64,000 nt of DNA from SZUA-547 sp963669265 (GCA_963669265.1 OY769916.1:3100001-3164000); one strand, 5' to 3'. Positions 15,818-25,918 are shown, numbered from the stretch's first letter. Translations and numbers: made by a program. Notes: generated by a model from the letters alone, not told the origin.

Positions 15818-18628
15818 ATGGAACCGATTTTTATACTTCTGGCGATCGCGCTGGCGGCGCACCCGGTGATCACGCCGCTGATCCTTATTGGCTGGAATCT
15901 TCGACTCAAGCGAGAGATCGAGCAGCAGGATCGGCACTTGTCCTTTCATCGGGCGTCGATTTCCAGGTTAGAGCGACAGGTCGCCGGATTGGGCGAAGAG
16001 ACGCTGAAGGAGGAGGGAACTTCGCATCCCACGGCGGAGTCGCCGCCAGACGCGCCGGAACCTGACGATGCCGATAGGACGGATGACGGCATAGATGATT
16101 CCCCTGAAGACACCCCTGACGAACTGGTGGCGCGGGACGCCGATGACGCGCCCTCCGACGGGGAGGGTGAAGAACCGGCGAAAGTAGAGTCTCTAACCCC
16201 GATCCCTGTCATTGCGCGCAAGGAGAAGACGCTGACAGAGCCGGGATCGACTAAAGACAGTCTGGAGAAGACTTTGACCTCCAGCTGGATGATCTGGCTG
16301 GGCGCTCTCGCGATTGGGCTGAGCGCCGTTTTCCTCTTCACCTACGCCGTTGAGCAGGGCTGGTTCGGACCGGTCGCGCGGGTCGCGATGGGCGTGGCGC
16401 TGGGCGTCGCGCTGATCGCGAGCGGCGAGTGGACCCATCGCCGCTCGATCGATGCGCTGGCGCGCGTCCGCGGCCACGACTACATCCCGGCCGCGCTGAC
16501 AGCCTCCGGCGTCTTTGCGCTCTATGTCAGCTTCTTCGCGGCGCATGCGCTGTATCTGCTCTATGGCGAAGTGGTCTCCTTCCTCATGCTCGCCGGGGTC
16601 AGCTTCGCCGGGCTGCTACTCGCGCTTCGGCAGGGCCCGTTCGTCGCGGTCATGGCGCTGGGCGGCGGCTATCTGGTCCCGGCGTTGATCGCGTCCGACG
16701 CGCCTGCGGCGACGCCGGTATTTCTCTATCTGTTCGTGCTGACCAGCGCCTGTCTGGCGCTGATGATGTATCGCAAATGGTGGTTCCTGAGCTATGCGAC
16801 GCTGATCGGCGCTCTGGGCTGGCCGCTGCTCTGGATGCTCGGCCCGTGGGTTCTGGCCGATCAGGGCGTGCTGGGGGCCTATGCCCTTGGCGTCGCCGCG
16901 CTCTTCGCCACGTTCAGCGTCAATCTGCCGGTGAAGACGCCGCAGATCCCGGCCATGGCGTGGCTGCTTGGGTTGTTCTCCAACACCTCCGGGCTCGGCT
17001 TTGCGCTCAGCGGTAGCGTTGTCATCCTTCTCTCCATCGCCGCCGACTACAATGAGGCGTCCTATGTCATCCTTGGCCTCTTTGCGGTCATTGGCGTCGC
17101 CTTTGGCCTGCGCCGCGCTGCGTACGAAGGCTTGGCGGTCACATCTGTGCTGGTCGTGGCGCTGGCCGTCTTCCTCTGGCCGCAACCGGACGTGATCACC
17201 TTACCGACCGAACTGCAGCGGCTCGGTGTCGACAGCTACAAAACCGCGTTCGGGCCTTACGTGATGCCGCCCGAGTTCCTGAGCTTCGCACGCGCATTGG
17301 CCGTGTTTGCGGTGGGCGTCGGGCTTGGCTGCGCCGTCGCCATGCGCTCTGCGGCCACCCCGGCGGTCTGGAGCGCGCTTGCCGCGTCGGCGCCGAACTA
17401 TTTCTTCGTCATCGGTTACTGGCGCATCGGCGGGTTCGAGGTCGATGTGGCCTGGGCGACCATCGCGATGGGGCTCGCCGCCTTCAACCTCGCCGCGGCC
17501 GCCTATACCCGGCGTAACATTGGTGGACGCGCTGGCGATGCTTGCGTCGCGTTCTTCGCGACCGGCTGCACCACCGCGCTGGCGCTGGCCTTCACTTGCC
17601 TCTTCCGCGAGGCGTGGCTGACGGTCGCGTTGTCTGTCGAGGTTCTGGCGCTGGCGTGGATCTGGTCGGAACTCCGGGTGCGCGAGCTGCGCGCGATTAT
17701 CCTGGTCACGGTGGGCGTCGTCGTCACCCGCCTGATCCTCAATCACAACGTCCTCGACTATGAAGGCGGCGCGTTCTGGGCGTTCAGCTGGGTCATCTAC
17801 GGCTATGGCGTGCCCGCGCTGGCGTTCCATCTGGCCGCGCGGTTCCTGGGCGAGATCAAGGACGATCCGCTCGCCGCACTCTGCGAGATCGCCGCGATCG
17901 CGTTCGGGTTCCTTATGGTGGCACTGCAATTGCGGGTATGGACGACGGGCGCTATCTCCAGCCCCAATTATGACCTCTTCGATCAGGCGGTGCAGTCGGT
18001 CTGGTGGCTCATCGCGGGCGGGCTGCTGTTGCGGCGTGAGATCAACGAAACGCTGCCGCAGGCCCGATATGGCGGTCTGCTGCTGCTGGGCGCGGCGGCG
18101 CTTCAGATCCTTCTTGGGCATATCCTCTGGCACAGCCCGCTGCTGCGCGACGAACCTGTCGGGTCCTGGCCGCTGCTGAACACGCTCGGCCTCGCCTATC
18201 TGGCGCCCGCCATCCTGTTCGGCGCGCTGGCGAGTTCGAACGGGTTCCTGCTTGCCCGCAGGATCCGCATGGCGCTGGCTATGTTCGCGGGGATCCTGCT
18301 GTTCCTCTATCTCAGCCTTGAGGCGCGCCGCGCCTTCCATGCCGAGGATCTGAGCCTGTTTAGCGGCTCGGCGATGGGCAGCGCGGAACTCTACGCCTAT
18401 TCGGCGGTCTGGATCGCCTATGCGCTCAGCCTGCTGGCCGTTGGGGTCATCAAGAAGGTCAGCTTTTGGCGTTACGCCTCGCTCGCCGTGTTGATCGTCA
18501 CGGTGCTGAAGGTGTTCCTCTTCGACATGTCCGATCTGGAGGGGCTGTTCCGGGTCGCCTCGTTCCTCGGGTTGGGTCTGACCCTGATCGGGATCGGATA
18601 TGTCTATCGGCGCTTCGTGTTCAGGTGA
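15818..18628 (+). CDS. DUF2339 polytopic membrane protein
   Basis: 936 residues. I choose the ATG at 15818 (GGGAG upstream) over an in-frame TTG five codons earlier. It opens with one hydrophobic segment. An acidic, disordered stretch (about 65-135, many D/E/P) follows, then from about residue 155 to the end some two dozen membrane helices in the DUF2339 pattern. The function of the family is unknown; the size and acidic N-terminal cytosolic loop are typical. It converges on the Pot-type permease gene. Confidence 0.85.
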   Translation: MEPIFILLAIALAAHPVITPLILIGWNLRLKREIEQQDRHLSFHRASISRLERQVAGLGEETLKEEGTSHPTAESPPDAPEPDDADRTDDGIDDSPEDTPDELVARDADDAPSDGEGEEPAKVESLTPIPVIARKEKTLTEPGSTKDSLEKTLTSSWMIWLGALAIGLSAVFLFTYAVEQGWFGPVARVAMGVALGVALIASGEWTHRRSIDALARVRGHDYIPAALTASGVFALYVSFFAAHALYLLYGEVVSFLMLAGVSFAGLLLALRQGPFVAVMALGGGYLVPALIASDAPAATPVFLYLFVLTSACLALMMYRKWWFLSYATLIGALGWPLLWMLGPWVLADQGVLGAYALGVAALFATFSVNLPVKTPQIPAMAWLLGLFSNTSGLGFALSGSVVILLSIAADYNEASYVILGLFAVIGVAFGLRRAAYEGLAVTSVLVVALAVFLWPQPDVITLPTELQRLGVDSYKTAFGPYVMPPEFLSFARALAVFAVGVGLGCAVAMRSAATPAVWSALAASAPNYFFVIGYWRIGGFEVDVAWATIAMGLAAFNLAAAAYTRRNIGGRAGDACVAFFATGCTTALALAFTCLFREAWLTVALSVEVLALAWIWSELRVRELRAIILVTVGVVVTRLILNHNVLDYEGGAFWAFSWVIYGYGVPALAFHLAARFLGEIKDDPLAALCEIAAIAFGFLMVALQLRVWTTGAISSPNYDLFDQAVQSVWWLIAGGLLLRREINETLPQARYGGLLLLGAAALQILLGHILWHSPLLRDEPVGSWPLLNTLGLAYLAPAILFGALASSNGFLLARRIRMALAMFAGILLFLYLSLEARRAFHAEDLSLFSGSAMGSAELYAYSAVWIAYALSLLAVGVIKKVSFWRYASLAVLIVTVLKVFLFDMSDLEGLFRVASFLGLGLTLIGIGYVYRRFVFR

Positions 18629-18686
18629 CGAATAGAGCACCACGTTCGGCGGGCCGCATAATCCGGCTCGCCGGACGCCGCGATGA

Positions 18687-19535
18687 TCAGCGCTTTTGGA
18701 AGAGCAGCGAGGCCAGCCCGATCACGGCCGACACCACGATCAGCAGCAGCGACACCGCGTTCAGCACCGGGGTCGAGCCCAGTTTGAGGCGGTCGAACAT
18801 GGTGATCGTCAGCGGCGCGTCCGAGCCGACCAGCATCAGCGTGGTGTTGAAATTCTCAAAGCTCATCAGCACCGCGACGATGCCTGCGCCCGCGATGGCG
18901 GGAAAGAGGAAGGGCAGGGTCACCGCCCGGATCGCGCCCCAGCGGGTGGCGCCGAGGTTCAATGCGGCTTCCTCCAGCGCGATGTCGAATTTCTCCAGCC
19001 GGGCGGAGATCACCAGCGTCGCGAAGGTCGCGATGAACGAAAACTGCCCCAGCACCACCAGAGGCAGGCCGGGGCGCAACCCGTCGAACCAGAGGCCGGT
19101 CGCATCCTCCAGCGCATTGGCGAGTGTGTTGGAGACCACGAGGATCGAGATGCCCAGAATGATGCCCGGAATGATCAATGGCAGCAGCATCATAACGTAG
19201 AGAAAGCCCTTGCCGCGAAAATCATGCCGCACGAAGAGGAACGCGTTGCAGGTGCCGACGGCGACCGACAACCCGGCGACCCAGAACGCGACGACGGCGG
19301 ATGTTCCGATCGAGCGCATGATCGAGCGCTCGTTGAAGACGCCGATATACGGCGCCTCGTTTCCAAAGAACCACGCCCATGTGAAGCCGTCCCATGGCAG
19401 CGATGGAAAGACGCTGTCATTGAACGCGAAGACGCAAACCACCGTCAGCGGCAGGGCGAGATAGATGAAAAAGAGGACCACATAGGCGCGATAGGTCCAG
19501 TCGAATAAACCGCTTCTGGGGATGCCGAGGATCAT
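18687..19535 (-). CDS. potC: ABC transporter permease, PotC type
   Basis: 282 residues, six predicted membrane helices, with the BPD_transp_1 EAA loop visible near residue 180 (LEEAALNLGATRWGAIRAVTLP). One of two permeases of a spermidine/putrescine-type importer. Its ATG is one base beyond the stop of the potB-like gene, so the pair is translationally coupled. Last gene of the four-gene unit 22664 to 18687. The actual ligand cannot be read from the permease. Confidence 0.88.
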   Translation of the reverse strand: MILGIPRSGLFDWTYRAYVVLFFIYLALPLTVVCVFAFNDSVFPSLPWDGFTWAWFFGNEAPYIGVFNERSIMRSIGTSAVVAFWVAGLSVAVGTCNAFLFVRHDFRGKGFLYVMMLLPLIIPGIILGISILVVSNTLANALEDATGLWFDGLRPGLPLVVLGQFSFIATFATLVISARLEKFDIALEEAALNLGATRWGAIRAVTLPFLFPAIAGAGIVAVLMSFENFNTTLMLVGSDAPLTITMFDRLKLGSTPVLNAVSLLLIVVSAVIGLASLLFQKR

Positions 19536-19536
19536 C

Positions 19537-20400
19537 TCAACGCCCCATCGTGTTGGTGAGCGACTGGCCTGAGAGTTTCAGTCCCGCCCAGACCAGCGCC
19601 GAGGACAGCCCAAGCAGCAGGAAGCCGAACGCGGAGCCGAGCTCCCAGTTAAAGCGGGTTATGAACTGGCTGTAGATCAGGCCGGTGAACCAGAGACTGT
19701 CCTTGCCGCCCAGCAGGATCGGCGTCAGGTAGTTGCCGAGCGACAGCATGAAGACCACGATGCAGCCGGATACGATGCCCGGCATGGCGTGGGGAATGAT
19801 GATCTCCCGCAGGATCGTGAAACCATTGCCGCCAAGGTCATAGCCAGCTTCGACCAGACTGTCGTCGAGGCTGTCCAGCGTGGTGACCAGCGGCACGACC
19901 ATGAACAGCATTGAGGTATAGACCAGCCCGACCATGATCGCGGCGTCATTATAAAGCATCTCCACCGGCGCGGAGGCGAGGCCAAGATACTGCAGCAGGT
20001 TCGAGAACACGCCGGTCTCTCGCAGCAGGATCATCCAGCCGAAGGTGCGCACCAACTCGCTGACCCAGAACGGGATCAGACACATCAGAAAGAGCGTGGT
20101 CTTGGTGCGCCCGCGGGTCAGTTTCGCGATGTAATAAGAGACCGGAAACCCGATCATCAGCGTCAGAACGGTCGCCAGAATCGACATATAGGCTGTGCGG
20201 GCGAAGGTGTTCCAATAGAGCGGTTCATTAAAGAACACCATGTAGTTGCCGAGGCCAGTCTCATACTGGCGCACGCCGACCTTCTCGCTGATCGACACCA
20301 GAAACATGCCGATATGGGGGATGATGATCAGCGTCGTCAGCCACAGAAAAAGCGGCGCCATCAGCAGGATCAGTCCGAGGCGGGAGCGGCTGGAAGTCAT
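19537..20400 (-). CDS. potB: ABC transporter permease, PotB type
   Basis: 287 residues from the ATG at 20400. A longer open frame exists, but the extra residues are basic, lie within the ATPase gene and precede the natural first membrane helix (LGLILLMAPLFLWLTTLI). The EAA loop is near residue 190 (VEAGYDLGGNGFTILREIIIPHA). Six membrane helices. The start sits one base after the stop of the ATPase gene. Confidence 0.87.
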   Translation of the reverse strand: MTSSRSRLGLILLMAPLFLWLTTLIIIPHIGMFLVSISEKVGVRQYETGLGNYMVFFNEPLYWNTFARTAYMSILATVLTLMIGFPVSYYIAKLTRGRTKTTLFLMCLIPFWVSELVRTFGWMILLRETGVFSNLLQYLGLASAPVEMLYNDAAIMVGLVYTSMLFMVVPLVTTLDSLDDSLVEAGYDLGGNGFTILREIIIPHAMPGIVSGCIVVFMLSLGNYLTPILLGGKDSLWFTGLIYSQFITRFNWELGSAFGFLLLGLSSALVWAGLKLSGQSLTNTMGR

Positions 20401-20401
20401 C

Positions 20402-21526
20402 TTACGCGTCCGCCGCCGGATAGCACCGCGTCTGCGCCGCTTCCCATCCGATATGCACCGCGTCGCCGGGCGCGAGGGTTCGGAATTCGCCGGTCTGCGG
20501 GATGGCGACATTCATCTCCGCGCCGGATTGCGCCTCGCGCAGGATGACGTGGCTGTTCGCGCCATTGAAGAGGATGCTCTCCACGGCGCCAGTGGCCGTG
20601 TTTTCCATCTCCGCGACCTGGGTTTGATCGGTCGTCAGGCGGATCGCTTCGGGCCGGACAAAGACAAGCGCTTGCTCGCCCGCTTTGACCGGCGCGTCGC
20701 CCCGGATCGCGTTCAAAGCGCCGCCATTGCTGGCGCGCAACCGGACCCTCTCGCCCTCGACGGACTCGACCTTTGCGTCGAACCGGTTCGCTTCGCCGAC
20801 GAACCCCGCGACAAAGGCAGTCTCCGGCGAATAATAGAGGTCCCGAGCCGTGCCGACCTGTTCGAACCGCCCATTGTTCATCACCGCGATCCGGTCGCTC
20901 ATCACCAGCGCTTCGGACTGGTCGTGGGTGATGTAGACGAAGGTGGTGCTGAACTCGGATTGAAGTTTCTTCAGCTCGATCTTCATACGTTCGCGCAGCT
21001 TGAGATCGAGCGCCCCAAGGGGTTCGTCGAGCAGAAGCACGTCTGGCTCCAGCACCATGCACCGGGCGATCGCCACGCGCTGCTTTTGACCCCCCGAAAG
21101 CTCCTCGACGCGGCGCGAACCGACCCCGGGCAGGCCAACGCGCTCCAGCACGGTTCCGACGCGCCGAGTGATCTCCGCCTTGTCGACGCCACGCTGGCGC
21201 AGGCCAAAGCCGACATTCGCCGCGATATCCATCATCGGAAACAATGCAAGATGCTGGAACACCATCGACACCGGACGTTTATTCGGCGGCACGTCCAAAA
21301 CCGAGGCGCCCTTGATCAGCAGGTCGCCGCTGGTCGGCGCCTGAAACCCGGCGATCATCCGCAAGAGCGTGGTCTTGCCGCAGCCCGATGGACCGAGGAT
21401 CGAGAAGAAGCTGCCTGCGGGAACCGCGAAGCTCACATCTTTCACAGCGTGAAAGTCGCCGAACGTCTTGTTGATGGACAGGCATTCCAAATCAGGGGTC
21501 TGGGTCCGCGATTGGTCGGTGGGCAT
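20402..21526 (-). CDS. potA: ABC transporter ATP-binding protein, PotA type
   Basis: 374 residues from the ATG at 21526 (GGAG 8 bases upstream; an in-frame TTG lies 7 codons earlier). Walker A GPSGCGKTTLL, signature LSGGQKQRVAIARCMV and Walker B LLLDEPLGALD are all intact. A C-terminal TOBE domain (about 270-374) is present, as in PotA and related importers. It powers uptake through the two downstream permeases. Gene order is binding protein, ATPase, permease, permease. Confidence 0.92.
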   Translation of the reverse strand: MPTDQSRTQTPDLECLSINKTFGDFHAVKDVSFAVPAGSFFSILGPSGCGKTTLLRMIAGFQAPTSGDLLIKGASVLDVPPNKRPVSMVFQHLALFPMMDIAANVGFGLRQRGVDKAEITRRVGTVLERVGLPGVGSRRVEELSGGQKQRVAIARCMVLEPDVLLLDEPLGALDLKLRERMKIELKKLQSEFSTTFVYITHDQSEALVMSDRIAVMNNGRFEQVGTARDLYYSPETAFVAGFVGEANRFDAKVESVEGERVRLRASNGGALNAIRGDAPVKAGEQALVFVRPEAIRLTTDQTQVAEMENTATGAVESILFNGANSHVILREAQSGAEMNVAIPQTGEFRTLAPGDAVHIGWEAAQTRCYPAADA

Positions 21527-21593
21527 GCGCGCTCCGATAATAGGCAATGAGGGGCGCCGATACGCCCCCCAACTTCATTCGGACTCGGCCCGA

Positions 21594-22664
21594 TTAATTC
21601 GCCGCGTTCACGCGGTCGAGCACGGCGCCTTCAAGCGTCTCCAGTCCGGCGGGAACCGGCGGATACCACTTGATGTTGTCGATCGCTTCTTGCGGGAAGC
21701 TGGCCTGATAGCGCGCCTTCAGCGCATCGTCCACGCCGGCGTCTCCGCCTTTGGAGGCGGTGAAGTTTCCGGCGGCTGTGGTGATCATCGCAGCGATTTC
21801 AGGCTTCATTACGAAGTTGATCCACGCGTAGGCCGCGTCATCCGCGCGCCCCTTGGCGGGCAGCACGAAAGTGTCGATCCAGCCCAGAGCGCCAGCGGTC
21901 GGCGCAACAAAAGTGATGTCGGGATTGTCGGCGTTCAGCGCCCACCCGCCGGTATCCCAGGCCATCGAGGCGGTCACCTCGCCTGAACGCAGCAGGTTCT
22001 TGATCTCGTCGCCGCCGCCCCAATACGTCTTCACGTTGGGCTTGCACTCAATCAGCTTCGCCTCGACCTTGCCGAGGATGTCCTTATACGCCGCCTCGTC
22101 GCCATATGCCGCGAACGGGTCGAGCCCCATCGAATAGGCGAAACCGATCAGGGTCGGGCGCTTCAGGCGATAGGACACCTTGCCGGCGACCGACGGATCG
22201 CAGAGATCGGCGTAGTCCTTTACGTTGCCCGCCTCGGCGGTGTTCACCACCAGACCGCTGGTGCCCCAGACATGCGGTACGCCATAGACGTCGGAACCGA
22301 CGGTGGTGTTGCCCTTGGTGGCCTCCAACATCGACTCGATGAACAGGCTGCTGTCGATCTTCGAGAGATCTATCGGTTTATAGATGCCAAATTCTTCCTG
22401 CGCGCCAGAGACGCGATCCTGGCTCGGTTGGGCGAGGTCGAAACCGCCGCCGCCAGTCGCGCGCAGCTTGGCGACCATTTCCTCGTTATTCGACTTGGTC
22501 ACTTCGACGGTGTGGCCGGTCTCTTTCTCGAAAAGCGCGACGACGTCATCCGGCGCATAGCCGCCCCAGGTGAGCAGACGCAGCGTGTCCGCCTGCGCAG
22601 ATGTGACCGCTAGCGCGCCGGCGGCGAAGATCGCCAGACCGGCGGTGTGAATTCTTGTGCTCAT
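21594..22664 (-). CDS. potD: Periplasmic binding protein of PotD/PotF type
   Basis: 356 residues with a signal peptide (cleavage near AQA, residue 25). The mature start TLRLLTWGGYAPDDVVALFEK is the hallmark of the polyamine-binding family, and the Trp/Asp-containing WDTGGWALN is seen later. Ligands of this family include spermidine and putrescine but also 2-aminoethylphosphonate (PhnS) and other amines. The nearby phosphonoacetaldehyde hydrolase makes a phosphonate ligand worth considering. Good ribosome site AGAGGAG upstream. Confidence 0.85.
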   Translation of the reverse strand: MSTRIHTAGLAIFAAGALAVTSAQADTLRLLTWGGYAPDDVVALFEKETGHTVEVTKSNNEEMVAKLRATGGGGFDLAQPSQDRVSGAQEEFGIYKPIDLSKIDSSLFIESMLEATKGNTTVGSDVYGVPHVWGTSGLVVNTAEAGNVKDYADLCDPSVAGKVSYRLKRPTLIGFAYSMGLDPFAAYGDEAAYKDILGKVEAKLIECKPNVKTYWGGGDEIKNLLRSGEVTASMAWDTGGWALNADNPDITFVAPTAGALGWIDTFVLPAKGRADDAAYAWINFVMKPEIAAMITTAAGNFTASKGGDAGVDDALKARYQASFPQEAIDNIKWYPPVPAGLETLEGAVLDRVNAAN

Positions 22665-22938
22665 TCGTTCGTTCTCCTCTGCTGGATCCGCCTGACGGTC
22701 GGTGAGACCCAGGCGGCGTCGTTCTTCTCATTCTTGGAAGACTCTTTTGTGATCGGTCGCTTTTGAGCAGCCACATTTCTAGTACCACCAGTAACGGGGA
22801 TTGCGACGAAAATTATTCTCAGCGGGGAGAATGCCCGCCATGTCATGCGACGACGACCGCCCTCTGCGAGGGGCGTGAAGGGTGGTATGTAAGAAGGTCC
22901 TCGCGCCGGAGGGACGAACCGAGGGAGGAGACCAGTCC

Positions 22939-23367
22939 TTGAACGCCAATAAGACCCGTCCGACCGGCGCCTCCGTCGCAGACTTCATCGCCGCGGCGCC
23001 GTCCGAGGCCAAGCGGCGTGACGCCGAGCGGCTGGACGCCCTCTTTCGCGAAGTCACCGGATGGGCGCCGCAAATGTGGGGGCCGTCGATCATCGGTTAT
23101 GGTCGTTACGCCTATCGGACGCCGAGCGGGCGGGAGGGAGAGTTTCTTGCGACGGGATTTTCGCCCCGCAAAGCCGCGCACTCGATCTACATCATGCCCG
23201 GATACGCCGATTTCGGCCCCTTGTTGGCACGGCTTGGCAAACATAAGTCAGGCCGCGCCTGCCTCTATGTCAACAAGCTCGCGGATGTGGATGAGGGTGT
23301 TTTGGCGGAGGTGATCCGGGCCGGTCTCCACGATCTCGCCCGCCGGTATGAGATCCATCCGAAGTAA
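22939..23367 (+). CDS. DUF1801 domain protein
   Basis: 142 residues if started at the TTG at 22939, preceded by GGGAGGAG at 8 bases; a GTG 19 codons earlier opens the same frame but has no ribosome site. The family pattern is clear: VADFIAAAP, MWGPSIIGYGRYAY, SGREGEFLATGFSPRKAAHSIYIMPGY and a C-terminal RAGLHDLARRYEI. This small cytosolic domain of unknown function is common in bacteria. It ends 11 bases before phnX and probably shares its transcript, with no known functional link. Confidence 0.8.
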   Translation: MNANKTRPTGASVADFIAAAPSEAKRRDAERLDALFREVTGWAPQMWGPSIIGYGRYAYRTPSGREGEFLATGFSPRKAAHSIYIMPGYADFGPLLARLGKHKSGRACLYVNKLADVDEGVLAEVIRAGLHDLARRYEIHPK

Positions 23368-23378
23368 GGAGCGACGTG

Positions 23379-24164
23379 ATGCCCAAATACAAGGCCGCGG
23401 TTTTCGACTGGGCCGGCACGATGATCGATTTTGGTTCATTCGCGCCGATGGGCGTGTTCGTGAAGGCCTTCGCCAAGTTCGGCGTCGAGGCAACGGTCGA
23501 CGAGGCGCGCGGCCCGATGGGCGCGCCGAAACGCGATCACATCGAGATCATGATGGGCTTCCCGTCCGTCGCCGGGCAGTGGCGCGACAAATATGGTCGC
23601 GACCCCGGCCAGGGTGACATTGATGAGGTCTATAAAGTCTTCGTGCCCATGAATGAGGATGTCGTCGCCGAGTATGCGACTCTCGTGCCGGGCGCGAAAG
23701 AGATGGTCGATGCTCTGCGCGCAAGGGGTATGAAAGTCGGCTCGACAACTGGATACACCCGCTCAATCATGAAGAACGTGTTGCCGATCGCCGCCAAACA
23801 GGGCTATGCGCCCGACAATCTGGTTTGCGCCGACGATCTGCCGGAAAGCCGACCCGGACCGCTGGGCATGTATCAGAGCTTCATCGACTTGCAGGTCTAT
23901 CCGCCAGAGAGCGTGATCAAGGTCGATGACACCGAGCCGGGCATCGGAGAAGGCGTGGCGGCGGGCTGCCTGACGGTGGGCGTTGCGCTCTCCGGCAACT
24001 ACGCGGGGCTGACCCCCGAGGAACTGGCCGCCGCGCCAGCCGAGGACGTGGATCGGATCCGCGTCGCAGCGGGCGCGCGTCTTCGCGCCGCCGGCGCTGA
24101 CCACATCATTGACACGGTCGCGGATCTTCCCGCGCTGATCGAAAAGCTGGAGGCGGAAGGCTAA
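23379..24164 (+). CDS. phnX: Phosphonoacetaldehyde hydrolase (phosphonatase)
   Basis: 261 residues from ATG 23379 (AAGGAG 7 bases upstream; a GTG codon just before is also possible). HAD-superfamily enzyme that cleaves phosphonoacetaldehyde to acetaldehyde and phosphate. The nucleophile Asp is in VFDWAGTMIDFGSFAP, the Schiff-base Lys in the PhnX-specific cap motif PMGAPKRDHIE, and the acidic loop is IKVDDTEPGIGEG. Length matches the family. No phnW (aminotransferase) is in the window, so the aldehyde must come from elsewhere or from a distant phnW. Confidence 0.92.
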   Translation: MPKYKAAVFDWAGTMIDFGSFAPMGVFVKAFAKFGVEATVDEARGPMGAPKRDHIEIMMGFPSVAGQWRDKYGRDPGQGDIDEVYKVFVPMNEDVVAEYATLVPGAKEMVDALRARGMKVGSTTGYTRSIMKNVLPIAAKQGYAPDNLVCADDLPESRPGPLGMYQSFIDLQVYPPESVIKVDDTEPGIGEGVAAGCLTVGVALSGNYAGLTPEELAAAPAEDVDRIRVAAGARLRAAGADHIIDTVADLPALIEKLEAEG

Positions 24165-24202
24165 GCCCGCCCGCCGCCTCCATCAGGAGGAACGCGTTGG
24201 CG

Positions 24203-25918
24203 TCAATGGGCGTGCTCGGCGCAGCACGCCGCAGGATCGGAGGAGGGCGCCCGGCGCTGCTTTGAAGTTTTGCCGATCCCCGGATTGAACGAATTGGTCG
24301 GATCCAGCGCCTCATAGAACTCGGCCAGCTCCGGTTTGGCCGCATAGAGATGCCCGACATTGTGCTCGGCGGGATACTCCGCTCCGCGCGTATCGAGCAG
24401 CGCCAGCATCGCCTGTTTGATCGCTTTCGGGTCCGCGCCCTTTCGCACCACATAATCCTGATGGAAAACGTGGCAGAAGAAATGCCCGTAATAGAGCTTG
24501 GCGACGAGGTCCTTCGCGATCTCGTCCGGTAGAGTCTCAAGCCAGTCGCGATCGTTGCGGCGAAGCGCGATGTCGAGGGCGATGATGTCTTCGACCTCAT
24601 TGCTGTGCACCGCTTGATAGCGCACGGCGGCGCCGGCGGCGGCGAAACGATGCAGCATCGCCTTTTTGGCCTCTTTTGCATCGCAGAGGAACCAACCATC
24701 GTCCCCGAAGATATCACCTAGGATCGCCTCGGCCTCCGCCGCTGAACCTGCGCCCATCTTCAGGATCAGGTGATGCTCGTAGCTCTGACGGAAGGCCAGC
24801 ATGCGCTTGGGCAACGCCTCCGGCATCAACCGGCTGAACAGTTGCAAGCCCTTGTCGACCAGATTGTCCGGCAGGAAGGAGAGCTTGTTCAGTCGGGCGT
24901 CGATTTGCCCCTTGATGGTGAACATCGCCGGCAGGAAATCGGTGCCGAGCCAATGGATCATCAACAGCGTGTCCTTGCCGTAGCGCCGGGCGATGTCGAA
25001 ACAATCCCGGTGCAGATACTCGCCGCTGACCGGCAGTTCTGAGCACTCGGTCAGGATGCGGCGGCGCATCTCGGTCAGGTCCGCCGGGTCGTTGGTCCCG
25101 ATGTAGTAGACCTTGTCTCCGGTTTCCGCCGGGAACGTGTCCAGCCGCACGGCGAAGACGCCGAGTTTGCCCGCGCAGCCTGAGGATTCGTAAAGCCGTC
25201 CCGGATCCGCGTTGTATCGGGCGGGGGAGGCGGCCTCGACGTCGCGCACCCGCTCCGGATAGCTGTCATCCGAGCCGCGGCCTGCATCGTCGCGCACATC
25301 GGCGTCCGTGAAGGCGCCGTTCTCAAGCCGGGTCAGGATCTCCTCCGGCGTGTCGCCCAGATCGACGCCCAGATGGTTGACCAACTCCAACCGGCCATCC
25401 GCGTGAAGCTGCGCATAGAGCGACAGCTCCGTATAGGCCGGGCCGCGCCGAACCAGAGAGCCGCCGGAATTGTTGCAGACGCCGCCGATCACGGACGCGC
25501 CGATGCAAGAGGACCCGATCACCGAATGCGGCTGCCGTCCATAAGGCTCCAGCAGCTTCTCCAGCTTGTAGAGCGTCCCGCCCGGGTGTGAGATGATCTG
25601 CGTCCCCTCCTTGAGGATATGAAGTTTGTCCAGCTTCAGCGTGTTGATGACGACCACGTTGCGGTCATATTCGCCATTGGGGGTGGACCCCTCGGTCAGG
25701 CCGGTGTTTGCGGCCTGCATGATGACGATACGGTTCGCCTCGACGCAGGTTTTCAGCACCTGCCACTGCTCCAGAAGAGTGTGGGGGAAGACGACGGCTT
25801 CCGCTTCCCCCTCGCCCGAGCGGAACCCTTTGCAGTACCGCTCGGACTTTACGGCGTCGGTATAGACATTGCGTTTGCCGACGATGGCCGTGAGCCGATC
25901 AATGAAGTCGCGATCCAT
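24203..25918 (-). CDS. dld: Quinone-dependent D-lactate dehydrogenase
   Basis: 571 residues, typical for Dld. An N-terminal FAD-binding domain contains AANTGLTEGSTP and SVIGSSCIGASVIGG followed by NNSGGSLVRRGPAYTE. The C-terminal half is the Lact-deh-memb cap domain that attaches to the membrane. The enzyme oxidises D-lactate to pyruvate and passes electrons to quinone. Strong ribosome site GAGGAGG before the ATG. It follows the TRAP permease gene by 10 bases, so uptake and oxidation of D-lactate appear to be one operon. Confidence 0.93.
   Translation of the reverse strand: MDRDFIDRLTAIVGKRNVYTDAVKSERYCKGFRSGEGEAEAVVFPHTLLEQWQVLKTCVEANRIVIMQAANTGLTEGSTPNGEYDRNVVVINTLKLDKLHILKEGTQIISHPGGTLYKLEKLLEPYGRQPHSVIGSSCIGASVIGGVCNNSGGSLVRRGPAYTELSLYAQLHADGRLELVNHLGVDLGDTPEEILTRLENGAFTDADVRDDAGRGSDDSYPERVRDVEAASPARYNADPGRLYESSGCAGKLGVFAVRLDTFPAETGDKVYYIGTNDPADLTEMRRRILTECSELPVSGEYLHRDCFDIARRYGKDTLLMIHWLGTDFLPAMFTIKGQIDARLNKLSFLPDNLVDKGLQLFSRLMPEALPKRMLAFRQSYEHHLILKMGAGSAAEAEAILGDIFGDDGWFLCDAKEAKKAMLHRFAAAGAAVRYQAVHSNEVEDIIALDIALRRNDRDWLETLPDEIAKDLVAKLYYGHFFCHVFHQDYVVRKGADPKAIKQAMLALLDTRGAEYPAEHNVGHLYAAKPELAEFYEALDPTNSFNPGIGKTSKQRRAPSSDPAACCAEHAH

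Noticed and set aside
17201..18643. 480-residue minus-strand frame opposite the DUF2339 gene
   Set aside because: Low-complexity charged shadow; the opposite strand has strongly patterned membrane helices.
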